A DNA stretch of 34,174 nucleotides from an uncultured bacterium (GTDB lineage Bacteria; Bacillota; Clostridia; Lachnospirales; Lachnospiraceae), in NCBI GenBank assembly GCA_905215775.1, contig CAJMRM010000030.1:1-34174 (forward strand). The letters run 5' to 3'. The notes below the pieces were generated by a model. It ran no database searches and was not told the origin of the DNA. It saw only the letters and a list, made by a program, of their open reading frames with translations. Shown in pieces: positions 16,800 to 24,343 of the stretch (position 1 is its first letter; each line of letters starts with the position of its first letter). A program made the position numbers and the translations under genes.

Positions 16800-17597
16800 C
16801 TATTTTAAACGCTTATTTTTCTCGTAGTTGGCGTCACAGGCCTTTATGATGGAGCTGCGGAAGCCGCCCTCCTCCAGGGCCGCCACACCCTCGATGGTGG
16901 TGCCGCCGGGGGAGCAGACCATATCCTTTAGCTCGCCGGGATGCTTTCCGGTCTCCAGGACCATTTTTGCGCTTCCTAAGACTGCCTGGGCCGCCATCCG
17001 GTACGCCATCTGGCGGGGCAGTCCGTTTTTCACGCACCCATCGGCCAGGGCCTCGATAAACATGTATACATAGGCCGGGGAGCAGCCGCTGGCGCTTCCC
17101 ACCACATCCATGAGCCGTTCCTCCACCAGCTCCATTTTACCAAAGGAAGTGAACAGGGTATGGAGAAGCTCCTTTTCCTCCTGGGTGAACAGGGCTTCAT
17201 CATAGCAAACCCCCGTCATGCCCTCGCCCACCATAGCCGGTGTGTTGGGCATGGAGCGAACCACCCGCACCTGGCCGCCCAGACCCTCTGTCAGGTCAGA
17301 AATGGTGTATCCGGCTGCAATGGAGATGATCACCTGATCTCTGGTCACCACATCTTTGATCTCCCCGAATACCCGGGGCAGCACCTGGGGCTTTACAGCC
17401 AGGACCAGGTACTTTGCCTGCCTGGCGCACTCTGCGTTGGAGCCCACATGGGGAACCCCGGTTTCTCTGGTGATCTTCTCCATTTTTTCCTCATGGGCTG
17501 AGGAGAATACCATGTCCTCCGGAGCAAACTCCTTTAAAAGTCCCTTCATGATGGCGGATGCCATGTTTCCCATTCCGATAAAACCGATTTTTGCCAT
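16800..17597 (-). CDS. proC: Pyrroline-5-carboxylate reductase
   Basis: A 265-residue enzyme that makes proline from pyrroline-5-carboxylate with NAD(P)H. The N-terminus MAKIGFIGMGNMASAIMKGL is the Rossmann GxGxM motif; LAVKPQVLP, RSMPNTPAMVGEG and the C-terminal signature near DMVCSPGGTTIEGVAALEEG (about 220-240) are diagnostic. I start at ATG 17597, 8 bases after GGAGG, and not at 17603, where spacing would be only 2. It follows metQ by 50 bases with a hairpin between, and precedes nudF by 19 bases. Confidence 0.96.
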   Translation of the reverse strand: MAKIGFIGMGNMASAIMKGLLKEFAPEDMVFSSAHEEKMEKITRETGVPHVGSNAECARQAKYLVLAVKPQVLPRVFGEIKDVVTRDQVIISIAAGYTISDLTEGLGGQVRVVRSMPNTPAMVGEGMTGVCYDEALFTQEEKELLHTLFTSFGKMELVEERLMDVVGSASGCSPAYVYMFIEALADGCVKNGLPRQMAYRMAAQAVLGSAKMVLETGKHPGELKDMVCSPGGTTIEGVAALEEGGFRSSIIKACDANYEKNKRLK

Positions 17598-17639
17598 TTC
17601 CATTCCCTCCTGAGATTTTCCCTGTGATGAAGGGAGGGG

Positions 17640-17659
17640 CCGCTTTCCTACGAAAGCGG
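17640..17659 (-). terminator. Hairpin over the metQ stop codon
   Basis: CCGCTTTC (17640-17647) and GAAAGCGG (17652-17659) make a perfect 8-bp stem, and the metQ stop codon lies in and beside its 4-base loop. There is no T run, so it may protect the metNIQ 3' end or only partly stop transcription into proC. Confidence 0.45.
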
Positions 17660-18460
17660 AACCACAGCCCCCTCATACGTTTCCTCAATAAACTTCTTTA
17701 CTTCCCCGCCCTTTAAGGCGTCCACCAGGGCTTTGATCTTTTCATCAGACTCATGGCCCTTCTGGACAGCCACCACATTTCCATAGGTAGTTGCCCCGAT
17801 GGATTCAGAATCCTCGCATACAAGAGCGTCTGCCACCTTTAAGCCTGCCGCGATGGCATAGTTTCCGTTGATGACAGCCAGATCCACGTCCTGAAGGGAA
17901 CGGGGAAGCTGGGCTGCCTCCATTTCAATGATATCGAAATTTTTCGGATTGTCAACAATATCCTGCTTGGTCGCCGTAAGTCCCGCGTCCTCCTTCAGGG
18001 TGATGAGTCCCTGGGCCTCTAAAAGCAGGAGTGCTCTGGCCTCGTTGGTGGTGTCGTTGGGAACGGCGATCTGGGCTCCGTCCTCCAGCTCCTCCAGGGA
18101 AGCAGTCTTTCCGGCATAGATCCCAAAGGGCTCATAGTGGATCACAGCCGCAGAAACCAGCTCGGTCTTTTTCTCCGCGTTGAATTCGTCCAGGTAGGGC
18201 TGGTGCTGGAAATAGTTGGCGTCCAGGTCTCCGGCGTCCAGGGCCACATTGGGCTGCACATAATCGTTATACTCCTTGATCTCCAGGGTATAGCCGGCTT
18301 TTTCCAGCACCGGCTTCGCCGCCGCCAGGATCTCCGCATGGGGCGCCGGACTGGCTCCTACGACGATGGTGGTATCCTTACCGGAATCCTTAGAACCGCA
18401 GCCGGCTAAAAGTCCAACCGCAGCAGTGACTGCCAGAAATGTATAAATGTTTTTTCTCAT
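17648..18460 (-). CDS. metQ: Methionine ABC transporter substrate-binding lipoprotein
   Basis: A 270-residue NlpA/MetQ-family lipoprotein. A signal peptide MRKNIYTFLAVTAAVGLLAG ends at the lipobox LLAGC (C21), so it is lipid-anchored outside the membrane. Family motifs include TIVVGASPAPHAEIL, LEIKEYNDYVQPNVALDAGD and YFQHQPYLDEFN. MetQ binds methionine (L or D) and passes it to MetI/MetN. A ribosome site AAGGAG precedes the ATG. It is the last gene of metN-metI-metQ, 122 bases after metI; nothing coding is seen in that gap. Confidence 0.95.
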   Translation of the reverse strand: MRKNIYTFLAVTAAVGLLAGCGSKDSGKDTTIVVGASPAPHAEILAAAKPVLEKAGYTLEIKEYNDYVQPNVALDAGDLDANYFQHQPYLDEFNAEKKTELVSAAVIHYEPFGIYAGKTASLEELEDGAQIAVPNDTTNEARALLLLEAQGLITLKEDAGLTATKQDIVDNPKNFDIIEMEAAQLPRSLQDVDLAVINGNYAIAAGLKVADALVCEDSESIGATTYGNVVAVQKGHESDEKIKALVDALKGGEVKKFIEETYEGAVVPLS

Positions 18461-18582
18461 GATGGTATTTCTCCTTTTGATGTTTTCATTTATATCAAAA
18501 CCGTTCCGTCCTCCGCCAGCGCGCTTTGGTTTTGGCCGGTCAGGATCTGATCCATACGTTCAAAGAACCTTTTTCCAGAGGC

Positions 18583-19242
18583 CTAACGGGCCCTCCGGTC
18601 CACCTTTTTTACCAGGGCCATGCCCAGGGATTGGATCAGCTGTACCAGGATTACTAAGAAAATAATGGCGATCCACATAATACCGTTTTCAAACCGGTAG
18701 TAGCCATAGTTGATGGCAACGGCCCCCAGACCTCCGGCTCCGCAGAAGCCGGCCATGGCCGAGTAGCCCAGAATGGTAGTCACCGCAATGGCCCCATTGG
18801 TGATCAGCGACGGCTTTGCCTCCGGAAGAAGCACCTTTCCGATGATCTGCCAGGTGGAGGCGCCCATGGATTTGGCCGCCTCGATGACCCCGGGATCCAC
18901 CTCGTTTAAGGACGCCTCCACGATCCGTGCCACATATGGAGCCGATGCCAGGGTCAGGGGCACGATAATGGCCTTCGTGCCCACGCTGGTTCCCACCAGC
19001 TTTCTTGTGAAGTTCTGAATAGCGATCACCAGGATCAGAAAGGGCACCGAACGGATCAGGTTGATGACCGCTCCCAGGACCTCCTGGGCCTTTGGGTTGG
19101 GCCGGATCCCGTTCTTAGCCCAGATAACAAGTAAAATTCCCAAGGGAATCCCGATCACATAGGCCAGGGCCGACGATGCAAACGTCATGATCAGGGTATT
19201 TCCCAATTCTTCCAAAAACATAAATGCCAGATTAGAGTTCAT
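18583..19242 (-). CDS. metI: Methionine ABC transporter permease
   Basis: A 219-residue permease with five membrane segments. The MetI signature is visible: TLIMTFASSALAYVIGIPLG near the start, FTRKLVGTSVGTKAIIVPLT in the middle, and the EAA loop EVDPGVIEAAKSMGASTWQI (the G at conserved spacing for ATPase contact). ATG 19242 lies 9 bases after GAGGAGG and overlaps the end of metN by 11 bases, indicating translational coupling. The longer in-frame reading from 19329 lies inside metN and is rejected. Confidence 0.96.
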   Translation of the reverse strand: MNSNLAFMFLEELGNTLIMTFASSALAYVIGIPLGILLVIWAKNGIRPNPKAQEVLGAVINLIRSVPFLILVIAIQNFTRKLVGTSVGTKAIIVPLTLASAPYVARIVEASLNEVDPGVIEAAKSMGASTWQIIGKVLLPEAKPSLITNGAIAVTTILGYSAMAGFCGAGGLGAVAINYGYYRFENGIMWIAIIFLVILVQLIQSLGMALVKKVDRRAR

Positions 19243-20251
19243 TTTTTCCAACCTCCTCATAAGGTACTTTCGCCCGCTCCAGATACTGGAGGACCCGTTC
19301 AATGTCCTGCTCGTTATCCGGAAGCTCAATGATCATCTGTCCTGCGGCCTTTCCCTTTATGTCTCTGGTGGCCGCGTACATGATGTTCACCGGTACCTTG
19401 CATGCCAGTACCACATTGGAGATCACCGGCTCGCTGGAGGCCAGGCCGTCAAAGATAATACGGAACAGCCGTCCCGTTCCAAATTCCACTTTTTCTGCCG
19501 CGTCTCCCAGGATCAGCTGACGGCCGATTTTGGACTTCGGCTCCGCAAACACCCTGGACACCTCGCCGATCTCTGCAATATGGCTCTTATCAATGATGGC
19601 CACCCGGTCGCATACGGCCTCGATCACAGCCATTTCATGGGTGATGATGACCACCGTAATGCCCATGGACTGGTTGATCTCCTTCAAAAGCTGAAGGATC
19701 GCCTTGGTGGTATTGGGATCCAGGGCGCTGGTGGCCTCATCACAAAGGAGCACCTTTGGATTGGTGGCGATGGCCCTGGCAATGGCTACCCTCTGCTTCT
19801 GCCCGCCGGAGAGCTGCACCGGATACGCGTTTTCCCGGTCCTCCAGCCCCACCAGCTTTAAAAGCTCCCGGGCCCGGGCCTTTGCCTCCTCCTTCGGCGT
19901 CCCTGCGATCTCCATGGGAAAACAGATATTTCCCAGGACCGTCCTCTGGGCCAGCAGATTAAACTGCTGGAAGATCATCCCCATGGACTGGCGGACCGTT
20001 CTTAACTCAGCCTCCCGCATTTCCGACAGGGGCCTTCCGTCATAATAGACCTCTCCCTCGGTGGGAACCTCCAGATAATTCATGCACCGCACCAGCGTAC
20101 TCTTTCCCGCTCCCGAAAGGCCGATGATCCCAAAGATCTCGCCGGGCATGATCTCCAGGCTGATGTCCTCCAGCGCCCGGACCGTTCCCTGGCTCCCTGT
20201 AAATTCTTTTCCAAGACCATCCATCCGGATGATCGGGGTTTTATTTTCCAT
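19232..20251 (-). CDS. metN: Methionine ABC transporter ATP-binding protein with NIL domain
   Basis: A 339-residue ABC ATPase. Walker A is GLSGAGKST (44-52), the signature is LSGGQKQRVAIARA (about 145-158), Walker B is VLLCDEATSALDP, and the H-loop is VVIITHEM. The region after about residue 260 is the NIL regulatory domain, in which bound methionine inhibits transport in characterised MetN proteins (established for E. coli). AAGGAG lies 6 bases before the ATG. It is the first gene of metNIQ, and an intrinsic terminator lies between it and a Met-rich leader ORF. Confidence 0.97.
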   Translation of the reverse strand: MENKTPIIRMDGLGKEFTGSQGTVRALEDISLEIMPGEIFGIIGLSGAGKSTLVRCMNYLEVPTEGEVYYDGRPLSEMREAELRTVRQSMGMIFQQFNLLAQRTVLGNICFPMEIAGTPKEEAKARARELLKLVGLEDRENAYPVQLSGGQKQRVAIARAIATNPKVLLCDEATSALDPNTTKAILQLLKEINQSMGITVVIITHEMAVIEAVCDRVAIIDKSHIAEIGEVSRVFAEPKSKIGRQLILGDAAEKVEFGTGRLFRIIFDGLASSEPVISNVVLACKVPVNIMYAATRDIKGKAAGQMIIELPDNEQDIERVLQYLERAKVPYEEVGKNEL

Positions 20252-20306
20252 GTCTTTCTCCTTTTCTCCGGCGGACCGGCTGGTGTTCTCTTCCTAAAAC
20301 CATAAA

Positions 20307-20335
20307 AAACCGCAGCCCCTTAGGAACTGCGGTTT
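20307..20335 (-). terminator. Attenuator terminator upstream of metN
   Basis: On the minus strand AAACCGCAG (20335-20327), an 11-base loop, CTGCGGTTT (20315-20307), then TTTATGGTTTT (the T run starts within the 3' arm). It lies 29 nt after the stop of the leader ORF and 55 bases before the metN ATG, inside the metN transcript. Confidence 0.88.
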
Positions 20336-20364
20336 ACCCTTTTTGCTTATTACAGGATATCTGA

Positions 20365-20499
20365 CTACTCACAATCCGTACAGGAATGATTCCGGTCTGC
20401 AATTTTTTCCACGCAAAAAACCATGCCGCACATGGCCATGCCGCACATCAGACCCATCATATTCATCTGTACTGATACGATTGCTGTTTTCCTGTTCAT
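20365..20499 (-). CDS. Met/Cys-rich leader peptide upstream of metN
   Basis: A 44-codon ORF, ATG 20499-20497 to TAG 20367-20365, with AGGAGG seven bases upstream. It carries 8 Met and 5 Cys; codons 12-26 read MNMMGLMCGMAMCGM, 7 Met in 15. The cluster is built on a 13-base direct repeat ATGTGCGGCATGG, two copies 2 bases apart, coding MCGM twice. The promoter before it and the terminator after it suggest that its translation, not its product, matters. The alternative is a real small membrane peptide: residues 5-30 are hydrophobic, and CTDCE at the end could bind metal. Confidence 0.72.
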   Translation of the reverse strand: MNRKTAIVSVQMNMMGLMCGMAMCGMVFCVEKIADRNHSCTDCE

Positions 20500-20561
20500 C
20501 CTGTTTCCTCCTGGGCGCTTATACCGCCCCGGCCTTCTCTGATAACTTTTTGTTACCCTGG

Positions 20562-20590
20562 ATTTTACACCACATTTTCTGAATCGTCAA
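20562..20590 (-). promoter_or_regulatory. Sigma-A promoter of the leader ORF-metNIQ unit
   Basis: TTGACG (20590-20585), 17 bases, TAAAAT (20567-20562). Start of transcription is expected near 20555, about 55 bases before the leader ATG. Confidence 0.82.
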
Positions 20591-20688
20591 TACTTTTTTA
20601 CAAATTAACGCAAATAAGCGGAAAAGCCCCTTCCGCAGCATATCGTTCCCCGCGAAATATCTTATCAGATACGCCCCCTATAAATAAT

Positions 20689-20734
20689 AAAGATCCGGCG
20701 GTACAGGGTCCTCCCCATATCCCTCCGGATCTTT
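20689..20734 (-). terminator. Terminator after rny
   Basis: AAAGATCCGG (20689-20698) and CCGGATCTTT (20725-20734) form a perfect 10-bp stem with an inner AGGG/CCCT pairing; the minus strand then reads TATTATTTATAG. It starts 17 bases after the rny stop. Confidence 0.75.
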
Positions 20735-20751
20735 CTTATTGTTCTGTGCTC

Positions 20752-22296
20752 TTATTTCGCGTAATCCGTCACTCTGGATTCCCGGATCACATTGACCTTG
20801 ATCTGGCCCGGATATTCCAGCTCGGACTCAACCTTCTTCGAGATTTCTCTGGCCATCAGAACCATATCGTCATCGCTGACCTGTTCTGGTACGACCATGA
20901 TACGTACCTCGCGGCCTGCCTGGATCGCAAAGGATTTATCCACTCCCTTGAAGGAATTGGTGATATCCTCCAGCTGCTTCAGGCGGTTGGTGTATGTTTC
21001 CAGCGTTTCTCTTCTGGCGCCAGGTCTTGCGGCAGAAATCGTATCTGCTGCCTGGACGATACAGGAGATCAGACTGGTGGGTTCTACGTCGCCATGGTGG
21101 GATTCCACCGCATTGATGACCGTAGCCGACTCCTTATACTTCTTACAGAGCTCGGAGCCCAGCTGCACATGGGACCCCTCCATCTCATGATCGACGGATT
21201 TTCCGATGTCATGCAGCAGACCGGCACGCTTTGCCAGTCTCACATCCACGCCGATTTCCGAAGCCAGCAGACCGGAAAGCTGGGCAACCTCGATGGAATG
21301 CTTCAGCGCATTCTGCCCATAGCTGGTCCTGAACTTCATCTTTCCAAGGAGCTTCACTAGCTCTGGGTGGATTCCATGGATTCCGACCTCCAAAGCTGCT
21401 GCCTCTCCTTCTTCGCGCACCATGTTTTCGACTTCCTTCTGCGCCTTCTCCACCATTTCCTCGATCCTGGCCGGATGGATCCGTCCATCCACGATCAGAC
21501 GCTCCAGGGCAATCCTGGCAACCTCTCTGCGTACGGGATCAAAGCCGGACAGCACCACAGCCTCCGGAGTATCGTCAATGATCAGTTCAACGCCGGTCAT
21601 GGTCTCCAGAGTACGGATATTCCGTCCCTCTCGTCCGATGATGCGTCCCTTCATCTCATCGCTGGGAAGCTGTACCACAGAAACCGTAGTCTCTGCCACA
21701 TGGTCAGCCGCACATCTCTGGATGGCTGTGACCACATATTCCCTGGCCTTTTTGTCTGCCTCTTCCTTTGCCCTGGCTTCCAGCTCCTTGATGAGCTTGG
21801 CGGTGTCGTGCTTCACGTCCGCTTCCACAGATTTCAGAAGATACTCTTTGGCCTGGTCAGAAGTGAACCCGGAGATCTTTTCCAGCTCCTCCTGCTCTTT
21901 TGCAAACAGCTCCTCCACTTCGGCGGTGCGTTTCTTTAAAGAGTCCTCTCTGGATGCCAGGCTGGACTCTTTCCGTTCCATAGCCTCTGCTTTTTTATCC
22001 AGATTCTCCTCTTTGCTGAGTACGCGGCGCTCATAGCGCTGAATCTCTGCCCTTCGTTCCCTGGTTTCCTTCTCCAGCTCATTTTTTGCCTTCAAATTCT
22101 CTTCCTTGGCTTCCAGGAGAGCTTCTTTCTTCTTCGTCTCTGCGACTTTCAATGCTTCATCTATTATTTCTCTGGACTTTTCCTCTGCGCTTCCGATCTT
22201 GCTCTCATAGCTTTTCTTCCGGTAAGCCACAGCTGCAAGCCAGGTAATAGGAGCCACAATAACCGCTGCGATCAACGCGCTTATTATTGGTGACAC
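20752..22296 (-). CDS. rny: Ribonuclease Y
   Basis: A 514-residue membrane-anchored endoribonuclease that starts bulk mRNA decay in Firmicutes. Order: one N-terminal membrane helix (about 3-24), a long charged coiled coil (about 28-195), a KH domain (GREGRNIRTLETMTGVELII, about 218-280) and an HD domain with HSIEVAQLSGLLASE and LLHDIGK (about 360-366), the metal-binding HD pair. Length matches the family. The start codon is GTG, with AAAGGAGGTG five bases upstream. It has its own promoter after recX and a terminator behind it. Confidence 0.97.
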   Translation of the reverse strand: MSPIISALIAAVIVAPITWLAAVAYRKKSYESKIGSAEEKSREIIDEALKVAETKKKEALLEAKEENLKAKNELEKETRERRAEIQRYERRVLSKEENLDKKAEAMERKESSLASREDSLKKRTAEVEELFAKEQEELEKISGFTSDQAKEYLLKSVEADVKHDTAKLIKELEARAKEEADKKAREYVVTAIQRCAADHVAETTVSVVQLPSDEMKGRIIGREGRNIRTLETMTGVELIIDDTPEAVVLSGFDPVRREVARIALERLIVDGRIHPARIEEMVEKAQKEVENMVREEGEAAALEVGIHGIHPELVKLLGKMKFRTSYGQNALKHSIEVAQLSGLLASEIGVDVRLAKRAGLLHDIGKSVDHEMEGSHVQLGSELCKKYKESATVINAVESHHGDVEPTSLISCIVQAADTISAARPGARRETLETYTNRLKQLEDITNSFKGVDKSFAIQAGREVRIMVVPEQVSDDDMVLMAREISKKVESELEYPGQIKVNVIRESRVTDYAK

Positions 22297-22338
22297 AGGA
22301 GCACCTCCTTTATTTAGTTTTCATTGTACAACACTTCA

Positions 22339-22367
22339 ATTCTAAACTGTTTTATACATTATGTCAA
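22339..22367 (-). promoter_or_regulatory. Sigma-A promoter of rny
   Basis: TTGACA (22367-22362), 17 bases, TAGAAT (22344-22339), located in the 82-base gap between recX and rny. Confidence 0.88.
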
Positions 22368-22378
22368 GTATATTGCTT

Positions 22379-22900
22379 TCAATCTCTGTTTTTCCGTGCA
22401 TAATTAATCATAGCCCTCTGGATGGCCTCATAAGCGAAGCCTTTCCTGGCCAGATATGCGGAAATTTTCTGTTTTTCTTCCCGTTCCGCCTCTTCTCCCC
22501 GGTAGCCCTTTTTCTCCAGATACCTCTGGATCTGCGCCTCCTCGTCCACAGGATTTTCCTCAAAGGCCGCATCCAGCGTCTCCTCATCGATCCCTTTCTG
22601 GCGCAGTTCAAAAATCATCTGCTTCCTGCTCTTCTTCCTCTGGTTCCTCTCGATATAGCGGGCCGCATACTCCCCGTCGTCCAGATACCGGTGGGCCTTC
22701 ACAAAACGGATGGCAGAATCAACAGAAGCCGGCAGAAACCCCTGTTCTGCCAGCTTCTTTCGCAGCTCCCACTCGGTCTTGCTGGAAAACTGGAGGTAAT
22801 AGACGGCCTTGTTTCTGGCCTCTTTTTCGTCCCCGGCATTTCCGGACTGCAAGGAGGGCTCCCCCGGTCCGGACGCACCTTCCAGCTTCCATTCCTTCAT
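22379..22900 (-). CDS. recX: RecX regulatory protein
   Basis: A 173-residue RecX-family protein, which binds RecA filaments and limits their activity. It is made of three-helix repeats: AVYYLQFSSKTEWELRKKLA, then GFLPASVDSAIRFVKAHRYL, then ELRQKGIDEETLDAAF and YLARKGFAYEAIQRAM. The ATG directly follows the recA TAA, so expression is coupled to recA and to its SOS control. The first ~30 residues are Gly/Pro/Glu-rich and not family-like; a start slightly downstream is possible but no better ribosome site is seen. Confidence 0.92.
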   Translation of the reverse strand: MKEWKLEGASGPGEPSLQSGNAGDEKEARNKAVYYLQFSSKTEWELRKKLAEQGFLPASVDSAIRFVKAHRYLDDGEYAARYIERNQRKKSRKQMIFELRQKGIDEETLDAAFEENPVDEEAQIQRYLEKKGYRGEEAEREEKQKISAYLARKGFAYEAIQRAMINYARKNRD

Positions 22901-24013
22901 TTATCTGTCCGCCTTTTCTTCCTTTTCCATTCCTGCGTCCATAGCCCCGGACGCCCCCGGAGCTCCGTTCTCCTCAGGACCGGCTCCGCCGGCTGCCTCT
23001 CCGGCTGCCACATGCTGGGCCTCCAGTCCATGGAGCTCCCTCACCTGATTCTCGATCTCCTCGCAGACCAGAGGATTCTGGGCCAGGTACTGCTTGGCGT
23101 TCTCACGGCCCTGGCCGATCTTTGCTCCCTTATAGGCGTACCAGGATCCGCTCTTTTCTACGATATTGGCGTCTGCCGCCAGATCCAGCACATCGCCCTC
23201 TCTGGAAATTCCCTTGCCGAACATAATATCAAACTCCGCTTCCTTAAACGGCGGTGCGATCTTATTCTTTACTACCTTTACCCGTACATGGTTTCCGATC
23301 ACCTCGCCGCTCTGCTTTAAGGACTCGGTCCTTCTCACATCCAGGCGGACAGAGGAATAGAACTTCAGCGCCCGGCCGCCGGTGGTGGTTTCCGGGTTTC
23401 CGAACATCACGCCCACCTTTTCACGAAGCTGGTTGATGAAGATCACGATACAGTTGGTGCGGCTGATCACCGCCGTCAGCTTTCTGAGGGCCTGGGACAT
23501 GAGCCGGGCCTGAAGGCCCACATGGGAATCACCCATATCGCCGTCGATCTCCGCCTTGGGCACCAGGGCCGCCACCGAGTCCACGATCACGATATCCACC
23601 GCGCCGGAGCGAACCATTGTCTCTGTGATCTCCAGGGCCTGCTCGCCGTTATCCGGCTGGGAGATATAGAGGTTGTCAATATCCACGCCGATATTCTTCG
23701 CGTAAACGGGATCCAGGGCATGCTCCGCATCAATAAAGCCGGCAATGCCTCCCCGCTTCTGTACCTCCGCCACCATATGAAGGGCAACGGTGGTCTTACC
23801 GCTGGACTCCGGACCGTAAATCTCGATCACACGTCCCTTGGGGACACCTCCCAGTCCCAGGGCAATATCCAGGCTCAGGGAACCGGTGGGCACTGTCTCG
23901 ATATTCATATTTGCTCCGGAATCTCCCAGCTTCATCACCGAGCCCTTTCCGTAGGCTTTTTCGATCTGGGTCAGCGCCGCGTCCAGGGCTTTTAATTTAT
24001 CTTCTTTATTCAT
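22901..24013 (-). CDS. recA: Recombinase RecA
   Basis: A 370-residue RecA: Walker A GPESSGKTT (about 65-73), the FIDAEHALDP stretch, Walker B VIVDSVAALVP, the L1/L2 DNA-binding region with NQLREKVGVMFGNPETTTGG, and the KA-type core. The tail after about 325 is Gly/Ala/Glu-rich and acidic, as often in Clostridia. It drives homologous recombination and LexA cleavage. I start at ATG 24013: GGAGG is then 6 bases upstream and the protein begins MNKEDKLKAL. The in-frame ATG at 24019 touches the GGAGG with no spacing. Confidence 0.97.
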   Translation of the reverse strand: MNKEDKLKALDAALTQIEKAYGKGSVMKLGDSGANMNIETVPTGSLSLDIALGLGGVPKGRVIEIYGPESSGKTTVALHMVAEVQKRGGIAGFIDAEHALDPVYAKNIGVDIDNLYISQPDNGEQALEITETMVRSGAVDIVIVDSVAALVPKAEIDGDMGDSHVGLQARLMSQALRKLTAVISRTNCIVIFINQLREKVGVMFGNPETTTGGRALKFYSSVRLDVRRTESLKQSGEVIGNHVRVKVVKNKIAPPFKEAEFDIMFGKGISREGDVLDLAADANIVEKSGSWYAYKGAKIGQGRENAKQYLAQNPLVCEEIENQVRELHGLEAQHVAAGEAAGGAGPEENGAPGASGAMDAGMEKEEKADR

Positions 24014-24030
24014 ATTCATCCTCCAAATGC

Positions 24031-24042
24031 GAACAAATGTTC
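24031..24042. promoter_or_regulatory. LexA (SOS) box of recA
   Basis: GAACAAATGTTC is a perfect GAAC-N4-GTTC palindrome, matching the Gram-positive LexA consensus CGAAC-N4-GTTCG apart from one outer base. It lies 12 bases downstream of the -10, over or just after the expected start point, so bound LexA would block recA-recX transcription. Confidence 0.9.
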
Positions 24043-24054
24043 TATCGTGTTCTA

Positions 24055-24083
24055 ATCATAATATACTTCCGGGAAAAAGTCAA
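24055..24083 (-). promoter_or_regulatory. Sigma-A promoter of recA-recX
   Basis: TTGACT (24083-24078), 17 bases, TATGAT (24060-24055). Confidence 0.85.
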
Positions 24084-24134
24084 TGATTTCTTCGGGAAAC
24101 TTTGGCGGAACCGCCAGGAAAGGGACAGCCGGGG

Positions 24135-24171
24135 AAACAAAAAACCAGGCCTTTTATGGGCTTTGGGCCTG
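24135..24171 (-). terminator. Second terminator after the permease operon
   Basis: Minus strand CAGGCC (24171-24166) pairs with GGCCTG (24151-24146) and is followed by GTTTTTTGTTT. It backs up the terminator at 24257-24298 and shields the recA promoter. Apart from these two hairpins and the recA control sites, I see nothing in the 330 bases between recA and the permease. Confidence 0.7.
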
Positions 24172-24256
24172 TCTTCATCATACCGGGCTTTTCTGCCGCC
24201 GTCAATGGGCAAAAGACACAAAAAACAGGGGGCTGGTTTTACATATATAAAAACAA

Positions 24257-24298
24257 AATGACCACCCGGTCTCCCATCCAAAGGACCGTGCGGTCATT
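24257..24298 (-). terminator. Terminator after the SLC13-type permease gene
   Basis: AATGACC (24257-24263) and GGTCATT (24292-24298) with an inner CCGGTC/GACCG pairing; the minus strand continues TTGTTTTTATATATG. It lies 46 bases after the restored permease stop. Confidence 0.85.
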
Positions 24299-24343
24299 CT
24301 GTATTCTGTATTTTAAGTCATAGCCGGATCACCGGTATTGCCT

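Larger units (their letters stand above)
20307..20555 (-). promoter_or_regulatory. Candidate translating-ribosome attenuator of metNIQ (methionine)
   Basis: The leader comprises a promoter, a hairpin (GGGCG/CGCCC) just before AGGAGG, a 44-codon Met-rich ORF, and the terminator. The segment CTGTACGG (20383-20376), within the last codons of the ORF, can pair with CCGCAG of the terminator 5' arm (20332-20327): six pairs around a two-base bulge. A ribosome stalled at the Met codons would leave that segment free to form an antiterminator; a ribosome reaching the stop would cover it and let the terminator form. This is inferred from layout and complementarity. I see no SAM-riboswitch or T-box core here. 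Confidence 0.65.

Noticed and set aside
20300..20600. SAM riboswitch or T-box upstream of metN
   Set aside because: I read the leader on the minus strand for the S-box core (GGCCCGAUGAAGCCC-like) and the T-box core (GGTGGTAACACG-like) and found neither; a covariance scan would be decisive.
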